Part shown: positions 1 to 8,746 of the stretch, piece after piece
How positions within the stretch are numbered: the first letter of the stretch is position 1
Layout of the letters: each line of letters opens with the position of its first letter
Source: Nonomuraea muscovyensis
GTDB taxonomy: Bacteria > Actinomycetota > Actinomycetes > Streptosporangiales > Streptosporangiaceae
NCBI RefSeq assembly: GCF_014207745.1
Contig: NZ_JACHJB010000005.1
Location: 1 to 64,000 of the forward strand
Reading direction: 5' to 3'
Length of the DNA stretch: 64,000 nucleotides
The notes under the pieces: model-generated
Seen by the model: the letters and a program-made list of their open reading frames with translations, nothing else
Database searches by the model: none
What the model was told of the DNA's origin: nothing
Translations under genes and position numbers: made by a program

Positions 1-2
1 TC

Positions 3-896
3 TACGACGACGACCCGGCCGACCTCTACCTGTACGACATCGGCGCCTACGCCGCGCGGGCGCTCGCCGAGGCGCAGGGGCGGCCGATGGTGCAACTGTC
101 ACCCACGTACGTGGCGTGGAAGGGGTACGAGGAGGAGGTGGCCGCGCACCTGTGGGCGCTGCCGGGGGCCGACGAGTTCCGGGCGGTGTTCGCCGAGTGG
201 CTGGCCGGCTCCGGGGCGGTCACCACCGACGTCGACGCCTTCCCCGGCCGGCCGGGGAAGGCCGTGGCGGTCGTGCCGAAGGCCATGCAGCCGAACGCCG
301 ACCGGGTCGACACCGAGACGGTGACGTTCGTCGGGCCGTGTCTCGGCAGCCGGCTCGACCAGGGCGGCTGGACCCGCCCGGCCGGGGCGGACAAGGTGCT
401 GCTGATCTCGCTCGGGTCCGCCTACACCCGGCAGCCGGAGTTCTACCGCCGCTGCCTGGCGGCCTTCGGCGACCTGCCGGGATGGCACGTGGTGCTGCAG
501 ATCGGCCGCCACACCGACCCGGCGGTGCTGGGTCCCGTCCCGGCGAACGTCGAGGTGCACACCTGGGTGCCGCAGCTCGCCATCCTGTTGCAGGCCGACG
601 CCTTCGTCACGCACGCGGGCATGGGCGGCAGCAGCGAGGGCCTGTACGCGGGCGTCCCGATGATCGCGGTCCCGCAGGGCGTCGACCAGTTCGCCAACGC
701 GGACCGGCTGGTCGAGCTGGGCGTCGCCCGGCGTCTCGACACGGCCGACGCCACGGCTGAGGCGCTGCGCGGGGCGCTGCTCGACCTCACGGGCGACGCC
801 GAGGTGGCCCGCCGGTCGGCGACGCTGAGCGCGGAGGTACGGGCGGAGGGTGGATCGGCGCGGGCGGCCGACCTGATCGAGGACCTGCTGGCCTGA
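3..896 (+). CDS. MGT-family (macrolide-type) glycosyltransferase, 5'-truncated by window edge
   Basis: The reading frame is open from base 3, so only the C-terminal 297 residues are present; the true start lies upstream. The visible part has the GT-B acceptor/linker region followed by a nucleotide-sugar-binding half with a HTWVPQ segment and the hallmark HAGMGG...EGLYAGVPMIAVP, then DQFANADR. These match the macrolide glycosyltransferase (MGT/OleD-like) family, soluble enzymes that move a sugar from an NDP or UDP donor onto macrolides, flavonoids or other small acceptors, often for self-protection. Substrate cannot be read from the sequence. It ends against a strong hairpin shared with the converging tetR gene. 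No biosynthetic cluster is visible in the window, so a detoxification role is as likely as a biosynthetic one. Confidence 0.85.
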   Translation, partial: YDDDPADLYLYDIGAYAARALAEAQGRPMVQLSPTYVAWKGYEEEVAAHLWALPGADEFRAVFAEWLAGSGAVTTDVDAFPGRPGKAVAVVPKAMQPNADRVDTETVTFVGPCLGSRLDQGGWTRPAGADKVLLISLGSAYTRQPEFYRRCLAAFGDLPGWHVVLQIGRHTDPAVLGPVPANVEVHTWVPQLAILLQADAFVTHAGMGGSSEGLYAGVPMIAVPQGVDQFANADRLVELGVARRLDTADATAEALRGALLDLTGDAEVARRSATLSAEVRAEGGSARAADLIEDLLA

Positions 897-899
897 CGG

Positions 900-964
900 C
901 CGGCGTGTCCGCCGCTTCTCCCCGGCGCCTCAGCCGGCGGGGGAGAAGCGGGCGGACACGCCGG
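900..964. terminator. Bidirectional hairpin terminator between converging genes
   Basis: The left arm (900-923) and right arm (940-964) pair over 24 positions with a single bulged base, and the loop is about 16 nt. The hairpin overlaps the last codons and stop of the tetR gene on the minus strand and follows the glycosyltransferase stop on the plus strand. There is no U-tract, as is usual for actinomycete terminators. Confidence 0.7.
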
Positions 965-1508
965 CGACGATCAGGTCGATGGCCGCCTCGAACATCAGGT
1001 CCATCGCCTCCGGCGACCGGTCGCCGCCCACGTGACCGTTCTGCTGGTTGATGATCAGGCCCGTCACGAACCCGTGCAGCACGTCGGCCGTCCGCAGCAG
1101 CTCCTCCTCGGGCACCCCGGCCGCCCGCAGGATCGGCAGGAACACGTCCCACAGCCCGCCCTCCCGTGCGGCGACCAGCTCGGGATGGGTGTGCACGTAC
1201 CGCCACAGTGACGGGTAGGTCGTGGCGAGCCGCCGGTAGGCGTGGCCGAGGGCGCGCAGCCGCTCCGGCCAGGGGGCGCCGTCCATGACGGGGATCTCCA
1301 GCCGCTCGCCCATGGTCAGGCATATCTGGTCGATCAGCGCCGTCTTGTTCGCCACGTGGTGGTAGAGGGACATCGGGTTCACGTCGAGGGCCGCGGCGAG
1401 CTTGCGCATGGACAGCGCCTCGACGCCGCCCTCGTTCGCCAGTCGTAGCGCTGTGGCGTAGATCTCTTCGAGGGTGAGGGGGGAACCCCTGCGCGCACCG
1501 GCAGCCAT
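930..1508 (-). CDS. TetR/AcrR-family repressor of the adjacent P450
   Basis: A 192-residue protein when started at the ATG at 1508 (MAAGARRGSP). The N-terminus has a TetR helix-turn-helix (LTLEEIYATALRLANEGG...MRKLAAALDV, then SLYHHVANKTALID at about residues 10-60), followed by an all-helical ligand-binding C-terminal half. The open frame extends to 1661 but that part overlaps the P450 gene. Another ATG at 1532 would also work. Both candidate starts lie inside the palindromes at 1503-1545, so binding there should block its own expression and that of the divergent P450. In Bacillus megaterium CYP102A1 is controlled by a TetR-type repressor (Bm3R1) bound by fatty acids, so a lipid ligand is plausible here. 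That ligand is inferred, not shown. Confidence 0.88.
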   Translation of the reverse strand: MAAGARRGSPLTLEEIYATALRLANEGGVEALSMRKLAAALDVNPMSLYHHVANKTALIDQICLTMGERLEIPVMDGAPWPERLRALGHAYRRLATTYPSLWRYVHTHPELVAAREGGLWDVFLPILRAAGVPEEELLRTADVLHGFVTGLIINQQNGHVGGDRSPEAMDLMFEAAIDLIVAGVSARFSPAG

Positions 1509-1545
1509 ACGCCGTATGGTATCGGTAGCCATACACCGTATGGCT
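1503..1545. promoter_or_regulatory. Twin palindromic operators between tetR and the P450 gene
   Basis: Two related palindromes lie 24 bp apart, centre to centre. The first, CCATACGCCGTATGG (1505-1519), is perfect about its central base. The second, AGCCATACACCGTATGGCT (1527-1545), has 9-bp arms with one mismatch. They overlap the tetR start codon and lie just upstream of the P450 start, the expected arrangement for autoregulation plus control of the divergent gene. Confidence 0.8.
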
Positions 1546-1569
1546 GCCGATGCCCGCTGACACCACGGA

Positions 1570-4500
1570 GTGCTCGTGAAGGAGATCCCCGCCCCGCAGG
1601 GCCTGCCCCTCCTCGGCAACACGCTGCAGATCCCCGCCCACTCGCCCGCGGCCCATTTCACCGAGCTCGCCGACCGCTACGAGGAGGGCCTGTTCCGGCT
1701 GGACATCGTTGGCCGGAAGGTGACGTTCGTCTACGACCCGGACATGGTCGCGGAGGCGTGCGACGAGACGCGGTTCAAGAAGCGGATCCAGCCGCCGCTG
1801 ACGATCGTGCGCGACTTCGCCGGGGACGGGCTGTTCACCGCCGACATCGACACCCCTGTGTGGGGGCACGCGCACCGCATCCTCATGCCGGCGTTCAGCC
1901 AGCGGTCGATGAGGGCGTACTACCCGCAGATGCTGGAGGTGGCCGAGCAACTCGTCGCCTCCTGGGCCGCCCGGCAGGGGCAGGACCTCCCCGTGTCCGA
2001 CGACATGACGCGGCTGACGCTCGACACGATCTCCCTCACCGGGTTCGGCTACCGGTTCGAGTCCTTCGACAAGCCCGAGCTGCACCCCTTCCTGCAGGCC
2101 ATGGGCGGTGCGCTCACCGAGGCGATGCTGCGCAACCAGCGGCTCCCCGTGGTCACCAGACTCCGGCGCAGGCAGGAGGAGATCTACCGGCGCGACATCG
2201 CCACCATGCGCGAGCTGGTCGACGACGTGATCCGGCGCCGCCGGGCCGAAGGCGGCGGCGCCGGCGACCTGCTCGGCCTGATGCTGGAGGCGTCCGACCC
2301 GCTGAGCGGTGAGCGGCTGTCCGACGAGAACATCCGCGACCAGGTGCTCACCTTCCTCATCGCCGGGCACGAGACCACCAGCGGCCTGCTCTCCTTCGCC
2401 CTGTACAACCTGCTGCGCAACCCCCACACCCTCGCCCGCGCCTATGACGAGGTGGACCGGATGCTGCCGGGCGACGAGCCGCCCACCTACGAGACGATCA
2501 TGAAGCTGGACGTGATCGCGCGCGTCCTGGAGGAGACGCTCCGGATCTGGTCGCCCATCCCCGCGTTCGCCGTGACCGCCGAGTCCGACACCACGATCGG
2601 CGGCGGCTACCCGCTGCGCGCGGGCGAGCCGCTGGTCGTGCTGCTGCCGTCGCTGCACCGCCACCCCAAGGCGTGGGACCGGCCCGACGAGTTCGACATC
2701 GACCGCTGGCTGCCCGAGCGCCGGGCGGACCACCACCCGGCCGCCTACAAGCCCTTCGGCAACGGCGAACGGGCCTGCATCGGCCGCCAGTTCGCGCTCA
2801 CCGAGGCCCGGCTGGCGCTGGCGATGGTCCTGCGGCGCTTCGCCCTGTCGGACCCCGCGGCGTACCGGATGAAGATCAAGCAGACGCTCACGCTCAAGCC
2901 CGAGGGCTTCACGCTGCGGGTACGCGAGCGTGTCCCGCACGAGCGGTTCGCCCCGGCGGCGCAGGCCGAGACGGTGACGCCGGAGCAGGAGCAGGACATC
3001 GCCGTGACCGGGGTGGCGCTCACCGTCGCCTACGGTTCCAACCTGGGCACCTGCTCCGACATCGCCGAACGGCTGGCCGAGCGCGCCGGTCGGGCCGGGT
3101 TCGCCGCGACGTTGACCACCCTGGACGAGCTCGACCCGCCCCGCGAGGGGGTGCTGGTCGTGATCGCCTCCTCCTACAACGGCAAGGCGCCCGACAACGC
3201 CCAGCGCTTCGACGCGCTGGAGAGCCTGCCCGACCTGTCGGGGGTGCGGCTGGCCGTGCTGGGCTGTGGCAACACCCAGTGGCCCACCTACCAGGCGTTC
3301 CCGCGCCGCGCCGGTGACAAGCTCGTCGCCGCCGGGGCCGTGCCGCTGGTGGAGCGGGGCGAGGCCGACGCGGACGGCGACTTCGACGGTGACGTCTCCG
3401 CCTGGACGGCCGGGCTGTGGGCGGCGCTCGCCGCCGAGTACAGCGCCTCCGCCGAGGACGCCGGGCCCCGCTACGAGCTGGAGGTGCTCACCGAGGCCGA
3501 GGTGCGGCCCGCGGTGGTGTCCACGCGGGCGTTCCCGCTGACCGTCGTCGCCAACGAGGAGCTCACCCGTGACCCCACCGGGCTGTGGGACTTCTCGGTG
3601 GAGGCGCCGCGGCCCGGCGTCCGCTCGATCGTCGCCGAGCTGCCCGAGGGCGTCACCTACCACGCCGGCGACCACCTGGCCGTCTTCGCCAAGAACGACC
3701 CCGAGCTGGTGGAGTGGGCGCTGCGCTGCCTGCGCGTCCCGAGGGAGCAGGTGGTGCGGCTGCGCTCCCGCTCGGCCACGCACCTGCCCGTGGACCGGCC
3801 GGTCACCGCCGGACTGCTGCTCACCGAGTTCGCCGAGCTGCAGGAGGTGGCCACCCGATCCGACCTGGAGACGCTGGCCGCCCACACGTCCTGCCCGTGG
3901 ACGGGCGGCCAGCTCGCGGAGCTGGCCGCCGGCTACGCCGACGAGATCCTCGCCAAGCGGGTCTCGCCTCTGGCGCTGCTCGACCGGTTCCCGGCGATCG
4001 AGCTGCCGCTGGCCGCCTTCCTGGAGATGGCCGGGCCGATCAGGCCGCGCTACTACTCGGTGTCGTCTTCGCCGCTGGCCGACCCGCGCCGGGTGCGGAT
4101 CACCGTCGGCCTGGTCGAGGGACCCGCCTGGTCGGGCAGCGGCGAATATCACGGCATGTGCTCGGCCTACCTGGCCGGGCTGGCCGAGGGCGAGACGTTC
4201 TACGGCTACGTCCGCGAGCCCGCGCCGCCGTTCCGGCTGCCGGACGACCCCGCCACGCCGGTCATCCTCGTCGGGCCGGGCACCGGGTTCGCGCCGCTGC
4301 GCGGGTTCCTGGAGGAGCGGGCGCTGACCGGCGCCACCGGGCGGGCCGAGGTGTTCGCCGGATGCCGCCATCCCGAACACGACCTGCTCTACCGCGAGGA
4401 GTTGGAGGCGTGGGGCGACGCCCCCGGGGTGAGCGTGCACACCGCGTTCTCCGCCGTGCCCGGCCACCCGCACCGCTTCGTGCAGGACGCCGTCACCGCC

Positions 4501-4692
4501 GCCGGGGACACGGTGTGGGAGCTGCTGGAGCAGGGGGCGCACGTGTACGTGTGCGGCGACGGGCTGCGCATGGCGCCCGCCGTGCGCAAGGCGCTGCTCG
4601 CCCTGCACCGGCGGCGTACCGGCCGCGACGGGGACGCCTGGCTGGCCGAGCTGGAGGAGAGCGGCCGCTACCAGCAGGACGTGTTCGCCTGA
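1570..4692 (+). CDS. CYP102-like self-sufficient cytochrome P450/NADPH-P450 reductase fusion
   Basis: 1040 residues, against about 1049 for CYP102A1 (BM3), with all domains in order. The P450 domain has the oxygen-binding AGHETT (A265-T270), an EETLR motif and the haem loop FGNGERACIG with Cys403. An FMN-binding flavodoxin domain starts near VAYGSNLGTCSD (Y488). The FAD part has RYYS (R827) and the NADPH part has GPGTGFAP (from G902) plus VCGDG near the end. Such fusions hydroxylate medium or long fatty acids and related lipids using NADPH without a separate redox partner, in the cytosol. A stop codon at 1558-1560 limits the start to GTG 1570 or GTG 1576; a GGAG just upstream favours neither clearly. 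It is divergent from a TetR gene with operators between. The exact substrate is unknown. Confidence 0.95.
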   Translation: MLVKEIPAPQGLPLLGNTLQIPAHSPAAHFTELADRYEEGLFRLDIVGRKVTFVYDPDMVAEACDETRFKKRIQPPLTIVRDFAGDGLFTADIDTPVWGHAHRILMPAFSQRSMRAYYPQMLEVAEQLVASWAARQGQDLPVSDDMTRLTLDTISLTGFGYRFESFDKPELHPFLQAMGGALTEAMLRNQRLPVVTRLRRRQEEIYRRDIATMRELVDDVIRRRRAEGGGAGDLLGLMLEASDPLSGERLSDENIRDQVLTFLIAGHETTSGLLSFALYNLLRNPHTLARAYDEVDRMLPGDEPPTYETIMKLDVIARVLEETLRIWSPIPAFAVTAESDTTIGGGYPLRAGEPLVVLLPSLHRHPKAWDRPDEFDIDRWLPERRADHHPAAYKPFGNGERACIGRQFALTEARLALAMVLRRFALSDPAAYRMKIKQTLTLKPEGFTLRVRERVPHERFAPAAQAETVTPEQEQDIAVTGVALTVAYGSNLGTCSDIAERLAERAGRAGFAATLTTLDELDPPREGVLVVIASSYNGKAPDNAQRFDALESLPDLSGVRLAVLGCGNTQWPTYQAFPRRAGDKLVAAGAVPLVERGEADADGDFDGDVSAWTAGLWAALAAEYSASAEDAGPRYELEVLTEAEVRPAVVSTRAFPLTVVANEELTRDPTGLWDFSVEAPRPGVRSIVAELPEGVTYHAGDHLAVFAKNDPELVEWALRCLRVPREQVVRLRSRSATHLPVDRPVTAGLLLTEFAELQEVATRSDLETLAAHTSCPWTGGQLAELAAGYADEILAKRVSPLALLDRFPAIELPLAAFLEMAGPIRPRYYSVSSSPLADPRRVRITVGLVEGPAWSGSGEYHGMCSAYLAGLAEGETFYGYVREPAPPFRLPDDPATPVILVGPGTGFAPLRGFLEERALTGATGRAEVFAGCRHPEHDLLYREELEAWGDAPGVSVHTAFSAVPGHPHRFVQDAVTAAGDTVWELLEQGAHVYVCGDGLRMAPAVRKALLALHRRRTGRDGDAWLAELEESGRYQQDVFA

Positions 4693-4821
4693 CGGTTCAC
4701 TCGTGACAATCCCGGCGGATCGCTGCATGCTTGGACATATCTGCAGCATGTGTGACATGTGTATGGAACGTGCCCGAAACCTTGGAGCGGCACTGTGAGA
4801 GCCTCTGGAAGGGGGTCGGCA

Positions 4822-5430
4822 ATGCTGCTGCGACTGAGGGTGTCGCTACCGGACCGGCCGGGCTGCCTCGGGCAGGTCGCGAGGGCGCTCGGCGCGCTGG
4901 GCGCCGACATCCTGCAGGTCACCGTGCTCGAGCGTGAAGCCGGGCGGGCCGTGGACGACTTCATCGTGTCCTGGCCCGGCGCGGTCACGACGGACGAGGT
5001 GCGGGACCGGCTCTCCGCCATGCCCGGGGTGCGGGTGGAGGGGGTCTGGCCGACCCGGGACGTGCCCGGATCGGCGCCGGACTACGACCTGCTCATGCAC
5101 GTCGCGGCGGAGCCGTCGCGCGGCATCGCGACGCTGGTGGACGCCCTGCCGGGGCTGTGCGGGGCCGAGTGGTCGCTGGCGCTGGCGGAGGGCGTGGTCC
5201 GGCACGCCAGCCTGGCCGCGCCGCCGTCGTTCGACCTGCCCGAGCCGCCGTTGCGCGCGGCCACCCTGGTGACGGAGAAGCTGCGGTTGATGCTGCTGCC
5301 GGTGACGACGCACGGGCTGCACGTGGTGGTGGCCCGCGCCGACGGGCCTGTCTTCCACCGCGCGGAGCTGGACCGCGCCGCCCGCATCGTCGCCGTCGTC
5401 TCCGCGCTGCTGCCCACGTCCTCCCGGTAG
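4822..5430 (+). CDS. ACT-domain protein
   Basis: 202 residues from the ATG at 4822, chosen because a GGAAGGGGG ribosome site sits 6 nt upstream; an upstream ATG at 4759 has none. Residues 1-75 read as an ACT domain (MLLRLRVSLPDRPGCLGQVARALGALGADILQV), the beta-alpha-beta fold that binds amino acids and regulates enzymes. A second, looser ACT-like segment may follow (TLVDALPGLCGAEWSLALAEG), then a C-terminal part ending in LHVVVARADGPVFHRAELDRAARIVAVVSALL. No catalytic domain is attached. Actinomycetes carry stand-alone proteins of this type with no assigned role. It is monocistronic between the P450 and MaoC genes. Confidence 0.7.
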   Translation: MLLRLRVSLPDRPGCLGQVARALGALGADILQVTVLEREAGRAVDDFIVSWPGAVTTDEVRDRLSAMPGVRVEGVWPTRDVPGSAPDYDLLMHVAAEPSRGIATLVDALPGLCGAEWSLALAEGVVRHASLAAPPSFDLPEPPLRAATLVTEKLRLMLLPVTTHGLHVVVARADGPVFHRAELDRAARIVAVVSALLPTSSR

Positions 5431-5500
5431 CGGACGTTCGGGGCGACACACCGGCCGGGGCGGCGGCGGAAGCCTGGCCCGCGCGTCCGCGGTCAGGGCG

Positions 5501-5529
5501 TTGACCCGTGCGGGCGCGCCTCCTAGCGT
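5501..5529 (+). promoter_or_regulatory. Possible sigma-70-type promoter of the maoC-acd pair
   Basis: TTGACC at 5501-5506 and TAGCGT at 5524-5529 are separated by 17 nt, close to the housekeeping sigma consensus. It lies about 90 nt before the MaoC start. Prediction by eye only. Confidence 0.35.
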
Positions 5530-5615
5530 GATCACCAGTGTGATCGGCAGAGCGTGACCGGCAGGGCGGCGCCGGACGGCGTGATCGCCAGGCCGTCGTG
5601 AGGAGGGGGTCGCCC

Positions 5616-6134
5616 GTGACCGTCCACGAACCCGGCATCGGCCGCTACTACGAGGACTTCGTGGTCGGCGACGTCTACCAGCACCCGCTCGGCCGCACGA
5701 TCAGCGAGGCCGACAACACCTGGTTCACGTTGCTCACCATGAACACCAACCAGAACCACTTCAACGCCCACTTCGCCGCCGCCTCCCCGACCGGCAGGAT
5801 CATCGTGAATTCGGGCCTGACCGTCGCCGTCGTCCTCGGCCTGTCGGTGATCGACATGAGCCAGACCGCCCTCATGAACCTCGGCTGGGAGGACATCAGG
5901 CTCACCCACCCGGTCTTCGTGGGCGACACGCTCTACGCAGAGTCCGTCGTCACGGCCATGCGCGAGTCGGCGTCGCGCCCGTACGCGGGCATCGTCACCT
6001 GCCGCACCCGCGGGCTCAACCAGGACGGCGACGAGATCATGTCGTGGCGGCGCACCGTCATGGTCTACAAACGCGACGCCCCGCACGACAAGCACCACTT
6101 CCCGCAGGCCAAGTCGGGCCCTCTCTCCCCCTGA
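5616..6134 (+). CDS. MaoC-family (hot-dog fold) dehydratase
   Basis: 172 residues starting at GTG 5616, selected because AGGAGGGGG lies 6 nt upstream; the GTG at 5598 precedes that site. The sequence shows the MaoC hot-dog pattern: GRYYEDFVVGDVYQHPLGRTISEADNTWFTLLTMNTNQNHFN, then an interior helix and PVFVGDTLYAES. This family hydrates enoyl-CoA or related thioesters. Similar proteins act on C5 dicarboxylic or mesaconyl-type CoA esters, but the substrate cannot be assigned here. It is followed after 15 nt by an acyl-CoA dehydrogenase, so the pair probably carries out successive dehydrogenation and hydration of one acyl-CoA. Confidence 0.85.
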   Translation: MTVHEPGIGRYYEDFVVGDVYQHPLGRTISEADNTWFTLLTMNTNQNHFNAHFAAASPTGRIIVNSGLTVAVVLGLSVIDMSQTALMNLGWEDIRLTHPVFVGDTLYAESVVTAMRESASRPYAGIVTCRTRGLNQDGDEIMSWRRTVMVYKRDAPHDKHHFPQAKSGPLSP

Positions 6135-6149
6135 GCGAACGGAGACCGC

Positions 6150-7313
6150 ATGGACTTCGAGCTGACCGACGAGCAGCGGGCCTTCCGCGAGACGCTGCGC
6201 GCGTTCGTGGACAAGGAGATCGTTCCCGTCGCCACCGAGTGGGAGCACTCCGGCCGCCATCCCACCGAGATCGTCGAGAAGATGAAGCGGATGGGGCTGT
6301 TCGGCCTGTCCGTGCCCGAGGAGTACGGCGGGCTGGCGGCCGACATGGTGTCGTTCGCGCTGGTCTTCGAGGAGATCGCGCGCGGCTGGATGGGCGTGGC
6401 GGGCACGATCGGCTCCCATTCCATCGCCTGCTCCATGATCACCCGCCACGGCACCGACGAGCAGAAGCGGCTGCACCTGCCCGACCTGGCCACGGGCGCC
6501 CGCCGTACCGGGATCGCGCTCACCGAGCCCGGCGCCGGCACCGACCTGCAGGGCATCGCCACCCGCGCGGTCCGCGACGGCGACCACTACGTCGTCACCG
6601 GCACCAAGACGTGGATCACCAACGCCCGCCACGCCGACCCGCTCCCCGTCCTGGTCAAGACCTCCATCACCGAACCCGCCCACAAGGGCATGTCGGTGCT
6701 GCTCGTCGACCCCTCGTCGGCGGGCTTCGCCGTCAGCCGCGACCTGCCCAAGCTCGGCTACAAGGGCACCGAGACGTGCGAGGTCGTGCTGGACGAGGTG
6801 CGGGTCCCGGTCGCGGCGCTGCTCGGCGGGGTCGAAGGACGCGGCATGCAGCAGGTGCTCGGCGGGCTGGAGCTGGGCCGCATCAACATCGCCGCCCGTG
6901 CCGTCGGCGTCGCCCAGGCCGCCTACGACGCCGCGCTCGGCTACGCGCGCGAGCGCACCGCCTTCGGGCAGCCCATCGCCGACTTCCAGGCCGTCCAGCT
7001 CAAGCTCGCCGACCTGGCCACCGAGATCCAGGCGGCGCGGCTGCTCACCTACTGGGCCGCCTCCCGCGCCGACGGCGGCGCCCGGGTGGACATGGAGGCG
7101 GGCATGGCCAAGTACTTCGCCTCGGAGGTGGCGCTGAAGGCGTCGCTGGAGTCGATGCGGATCCACGGCGGTTACGGGTACTCGCAGGAGTACGTGGTCG
7201 AGCGGCTCTACCGGGACGCGCCGCTGATGGCGATCGGCGAGGGCACCAACGACGTGCAGCGCCTGGTCATCGCCCGCGCGCTCGTCTCCGGCAAGGGCCG
7301 CGTCGGCTGGTGA
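6150..7313 (+). CDS. Acyl-CoA dehydrogenase (FAD)
   Basis: 387 residues, full family length. It begins MDFELTDEQRAFRETLRAFV and carries both signature regions, IALTEPGAGTDLQGI and the C-terminal QEYVVERLYRDA followed by IGEGTNDVQ. The general base Glu is E364 in the GEGTND segment, the usual position for short- and branched-chain enzymes. It oxidises an acyl-CoA to the trans-2-enoyl-CoA, passing electrons to electron-transfer flavoprotein. It sits 15 nt downstream of the MaoC gene and is probably co-transcribed with it. The chain-length preference cannot be read off safely; branched or dicarboxylic CoA substrates are possible. Confidence 0.92.
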   Translation: MDFELTDEQRAFRETLRAFVDKEIVPVATEWEHSGRHPTEIVEKMKRMGLFGLSVPEEYGGLAADMVSFALVFEEIARGWMGVAGTIGSHSIACSMITRHGTDEQKRLHLPDLATGARRTGIALTEPGAGTDLQGIATRAVRDGDHYVVTGTKTWITNARHADPLPVLVKTSITEPAHKGMSVLLVDPSSAGFAVSRDLPKLGYKGTETCEVVLDEVRVPVAALLGGVEGRGMQQVLGGLELGRINIAARAVGVAQAAYDAALGYARERTAFGQPIADFQAVQLKLADLATEIQAARLLTYWAASRADGGARVDMEAGMAKYFASEVALKASLESMRIHGGYGYSQEYVVERLYRDAPLMAIGEGTNDVQRLVIARALVSGKGRVGW

Positions 7314-7364
7314 CCGCGGCAGGGCGGCCACCACGCGCCTCTGCGTAGCCGTCGCATCACTTGA

Positions 7365-8597
7365 GTGGATATGGGTAGGTTGGGGCGGGTGTCACCAGCC
7401 GCCGCCGCCCAGCCGCCGCCGAAGCCCACACCCCCCGGCCACCCCACCCTCCCACCCACGGCCGCCGCCGAGAGGCTGGCGTGGCTGGACGCGTTGCGGG
7501 GGATCGGGGCCATGGCGGTGGTGGCCGAGCATCTGCTGCCGTGGTTCCTGCCGTCGCTGCGGCCGTTCTGGTTCAGCCTCGGTGTCTACGGGATCATGGT
7601 GTTCTTCCTGGTCAGCGGCTACATCATCCCGGCGTCGCTGGAACGGCACGGGGACGTGCGCAGGTTCTGGATCGGCCGGGCCTTCCGGCTCTACCCGCTC
7701 TACCTGGGGGTCACCGCCCTGGTGGTGGGGCTGGCGTGGTGGGTCCCGGTGCGGGGCGAGGTGCCGCGCGACGGGTCGGCGGTGGCGGCCCACGCGACGA
7801 TGCTGCTCGACGTGGTGAGCGTGGGGGGCGTCGCCGACACCATGTGGACGCTGTCGTACGAGATGGTCTTCTACCTCCTGGTGACCGCGTTGTTCGTCGC
7901 CGGGGTGCACCGGCGCAGCGGGCTGCTGGCCGTGCTGTTCGCCGCCGGCTCGGTCGTCGTCGGGGTGGCCGTGGCCGGGGCCGTCGTCTCGGGCGGCTGG
8001 GTGGCGTACGCCTCGGCCGCGGTGTTCGCCGCCGGGCTGGCCTGCGTCGTCTCGGGCAGGTTCCGGGCGGCCGGGGCGTGCGCGCTGGGCCTGATGGGCG
8101 TGACGCTGCTGGTGCTGGGCAGCCGGGTGCCGTGGATGGGCGTCACCGTGCTGGGCGTGATGTTCGCGGGCACCGCCGTCCACCGCTGGGAACGCGGCCG
8201 CGGCACGCTCTGGCCGGTGGCCGCCGCCGCCGCGCTGGTCGCCGTCGCGCCCGTCCGGGCGGTCATGTCGGGCTGGTGGTGGGCCGAGCCGGACGTGTGG
8301 ATCACCACGCTCGTGCTGGCGGCGGTCACCTTCGCCGGCGCCATGGCGCTGCGCGGGCGGCGCCTGCCGCGGCTGCTGACCTGGCTCGGACTGATCAGCT
8401 ACTCGCTCTACCTGGTGCACCATCCGCTGCTGAAGTACTTCTACGAGGTCACCGGGGACCTGCGCCGCTCACCGCTGCCGCTGCAGCTCGCCATGTCGGT
8501 CGCGGCCCTGGCCGTGGTGCTGGGGGTGAGCGCGCTGGCGTACCGGTTCGTCGAACGTCCCATGCAGGCGCTCGGCCGCCGCCTCGCCCGCGCCTGA
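7365..8597 (+). CDS. Acyltransferase-3 (OafA/YrhL-like) integral membrane protein
   Basis: About 410 residues with a Pro/Ala-rich N-terminal stretch and then the family opening RLAWLDALRGIGAMAVVAEHLLPW, with the conserved Arg and His of acyltransferase-3 enzymes. Roughly ten hydrophobic helices follow, ending in SYSLYLVHHPLLKYF and a basic tail. Such proteins move acetyl or other acyl groups onto exported sugars, peptidoglycan, lipids or antibiotics at the membrane. The start is unclear: GTG 7365, ATG 7371 and GTG 7389 are all in frame and none has a strong ribosome site. It stands alone on the strand, so no acceptor is suggested by its neighbours. Confidence 0.85.
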   Translation: MDMGRLGRVSPAAAAQPPPKPTPPGHPTLPPTAAAERLAWLDALRGIGAMAVVAEHLLPWFLPSLRPFWFSLGVYGIMVFFLVSGYIIPASLERHGDVRRFWIGRAFRLYPLYLGVTALVVGLAWWVPVRGEVPRDGSAVAAHATMLLDVVSVGGVADTMWTLSYEMVFYLLVTALFVAGVHRRSGLLAVLFAAGSVVVGVAVAGAVVSGGWVAYASAAVFAAGLACVVSGRFRAAGACALGLMGVTLLVLGSRVPWMGVTVLGVMFAGTAVHRWERGRGTLWPVAAAAALVAVAPVRAVMSGWWWAEPDVWITTLVLAAVTFAGAMALRGRRLPRLLTWLGLISYSLYLVHHPLLKYFYEVTGDLRRSPLPLQLAMSVAALAVVLGVSALAYRFVERPMQALGRRLARA

Positions 8598-8687
8598 GCC
8601 ACCCGGAGACCCGCCCGACAAGCCCGTAGCAGGATCGTCTCGACCGCGACCAGGTGTCTTCCCGTCACCGCCGTCAACTTACTGCCA

Positions 8688-8720
8688 GCCATATGCAACA
8701 ACATCTGCAGCGCATATGGC
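8688..8720. promoter_or_regulatory. Inverted repeat upstream of the S51-like gene
   Basis: GCCATATGC (8688-8696) and GCATATGGC (8712-8720) form a 9-bp inverted repeat with a 15-nt gap, AT-rich for this genome, about 30-60 nt before the likely start. It could be a regulator site in the promoter; no regulator gene is adjacent. Confidence 0.3.
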
Positions 8721-8746
8721 CAGAGGTCTTGAAGACGGGGTCGGGC

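Noticed and set aside
1540..1560. Six-codon ATG...TGA mini-ORF before the P450 start
   Set aside because: It lies inside the operator region, in frame with the P450 gene, but has no ribosome site and may be outside the transcript; nothing supports its translation.
787..4758. Minus-strand open frame of 1323 codons
   Set aside because: It is antisense to the P450 fusion and made of Arg/Gly/Pro/His-rich sequence typical of a GC-rich shadow frame; only the part in the tetR region could be real and it is in another frame there.
4722..4765. CATGCT/AGCATG inverted and CATGTGT direct repeats before the ACT-domain gene
   Set aside because: Six- to seven-base matches are too short to separate from chance; noted as a possible promoter element only.
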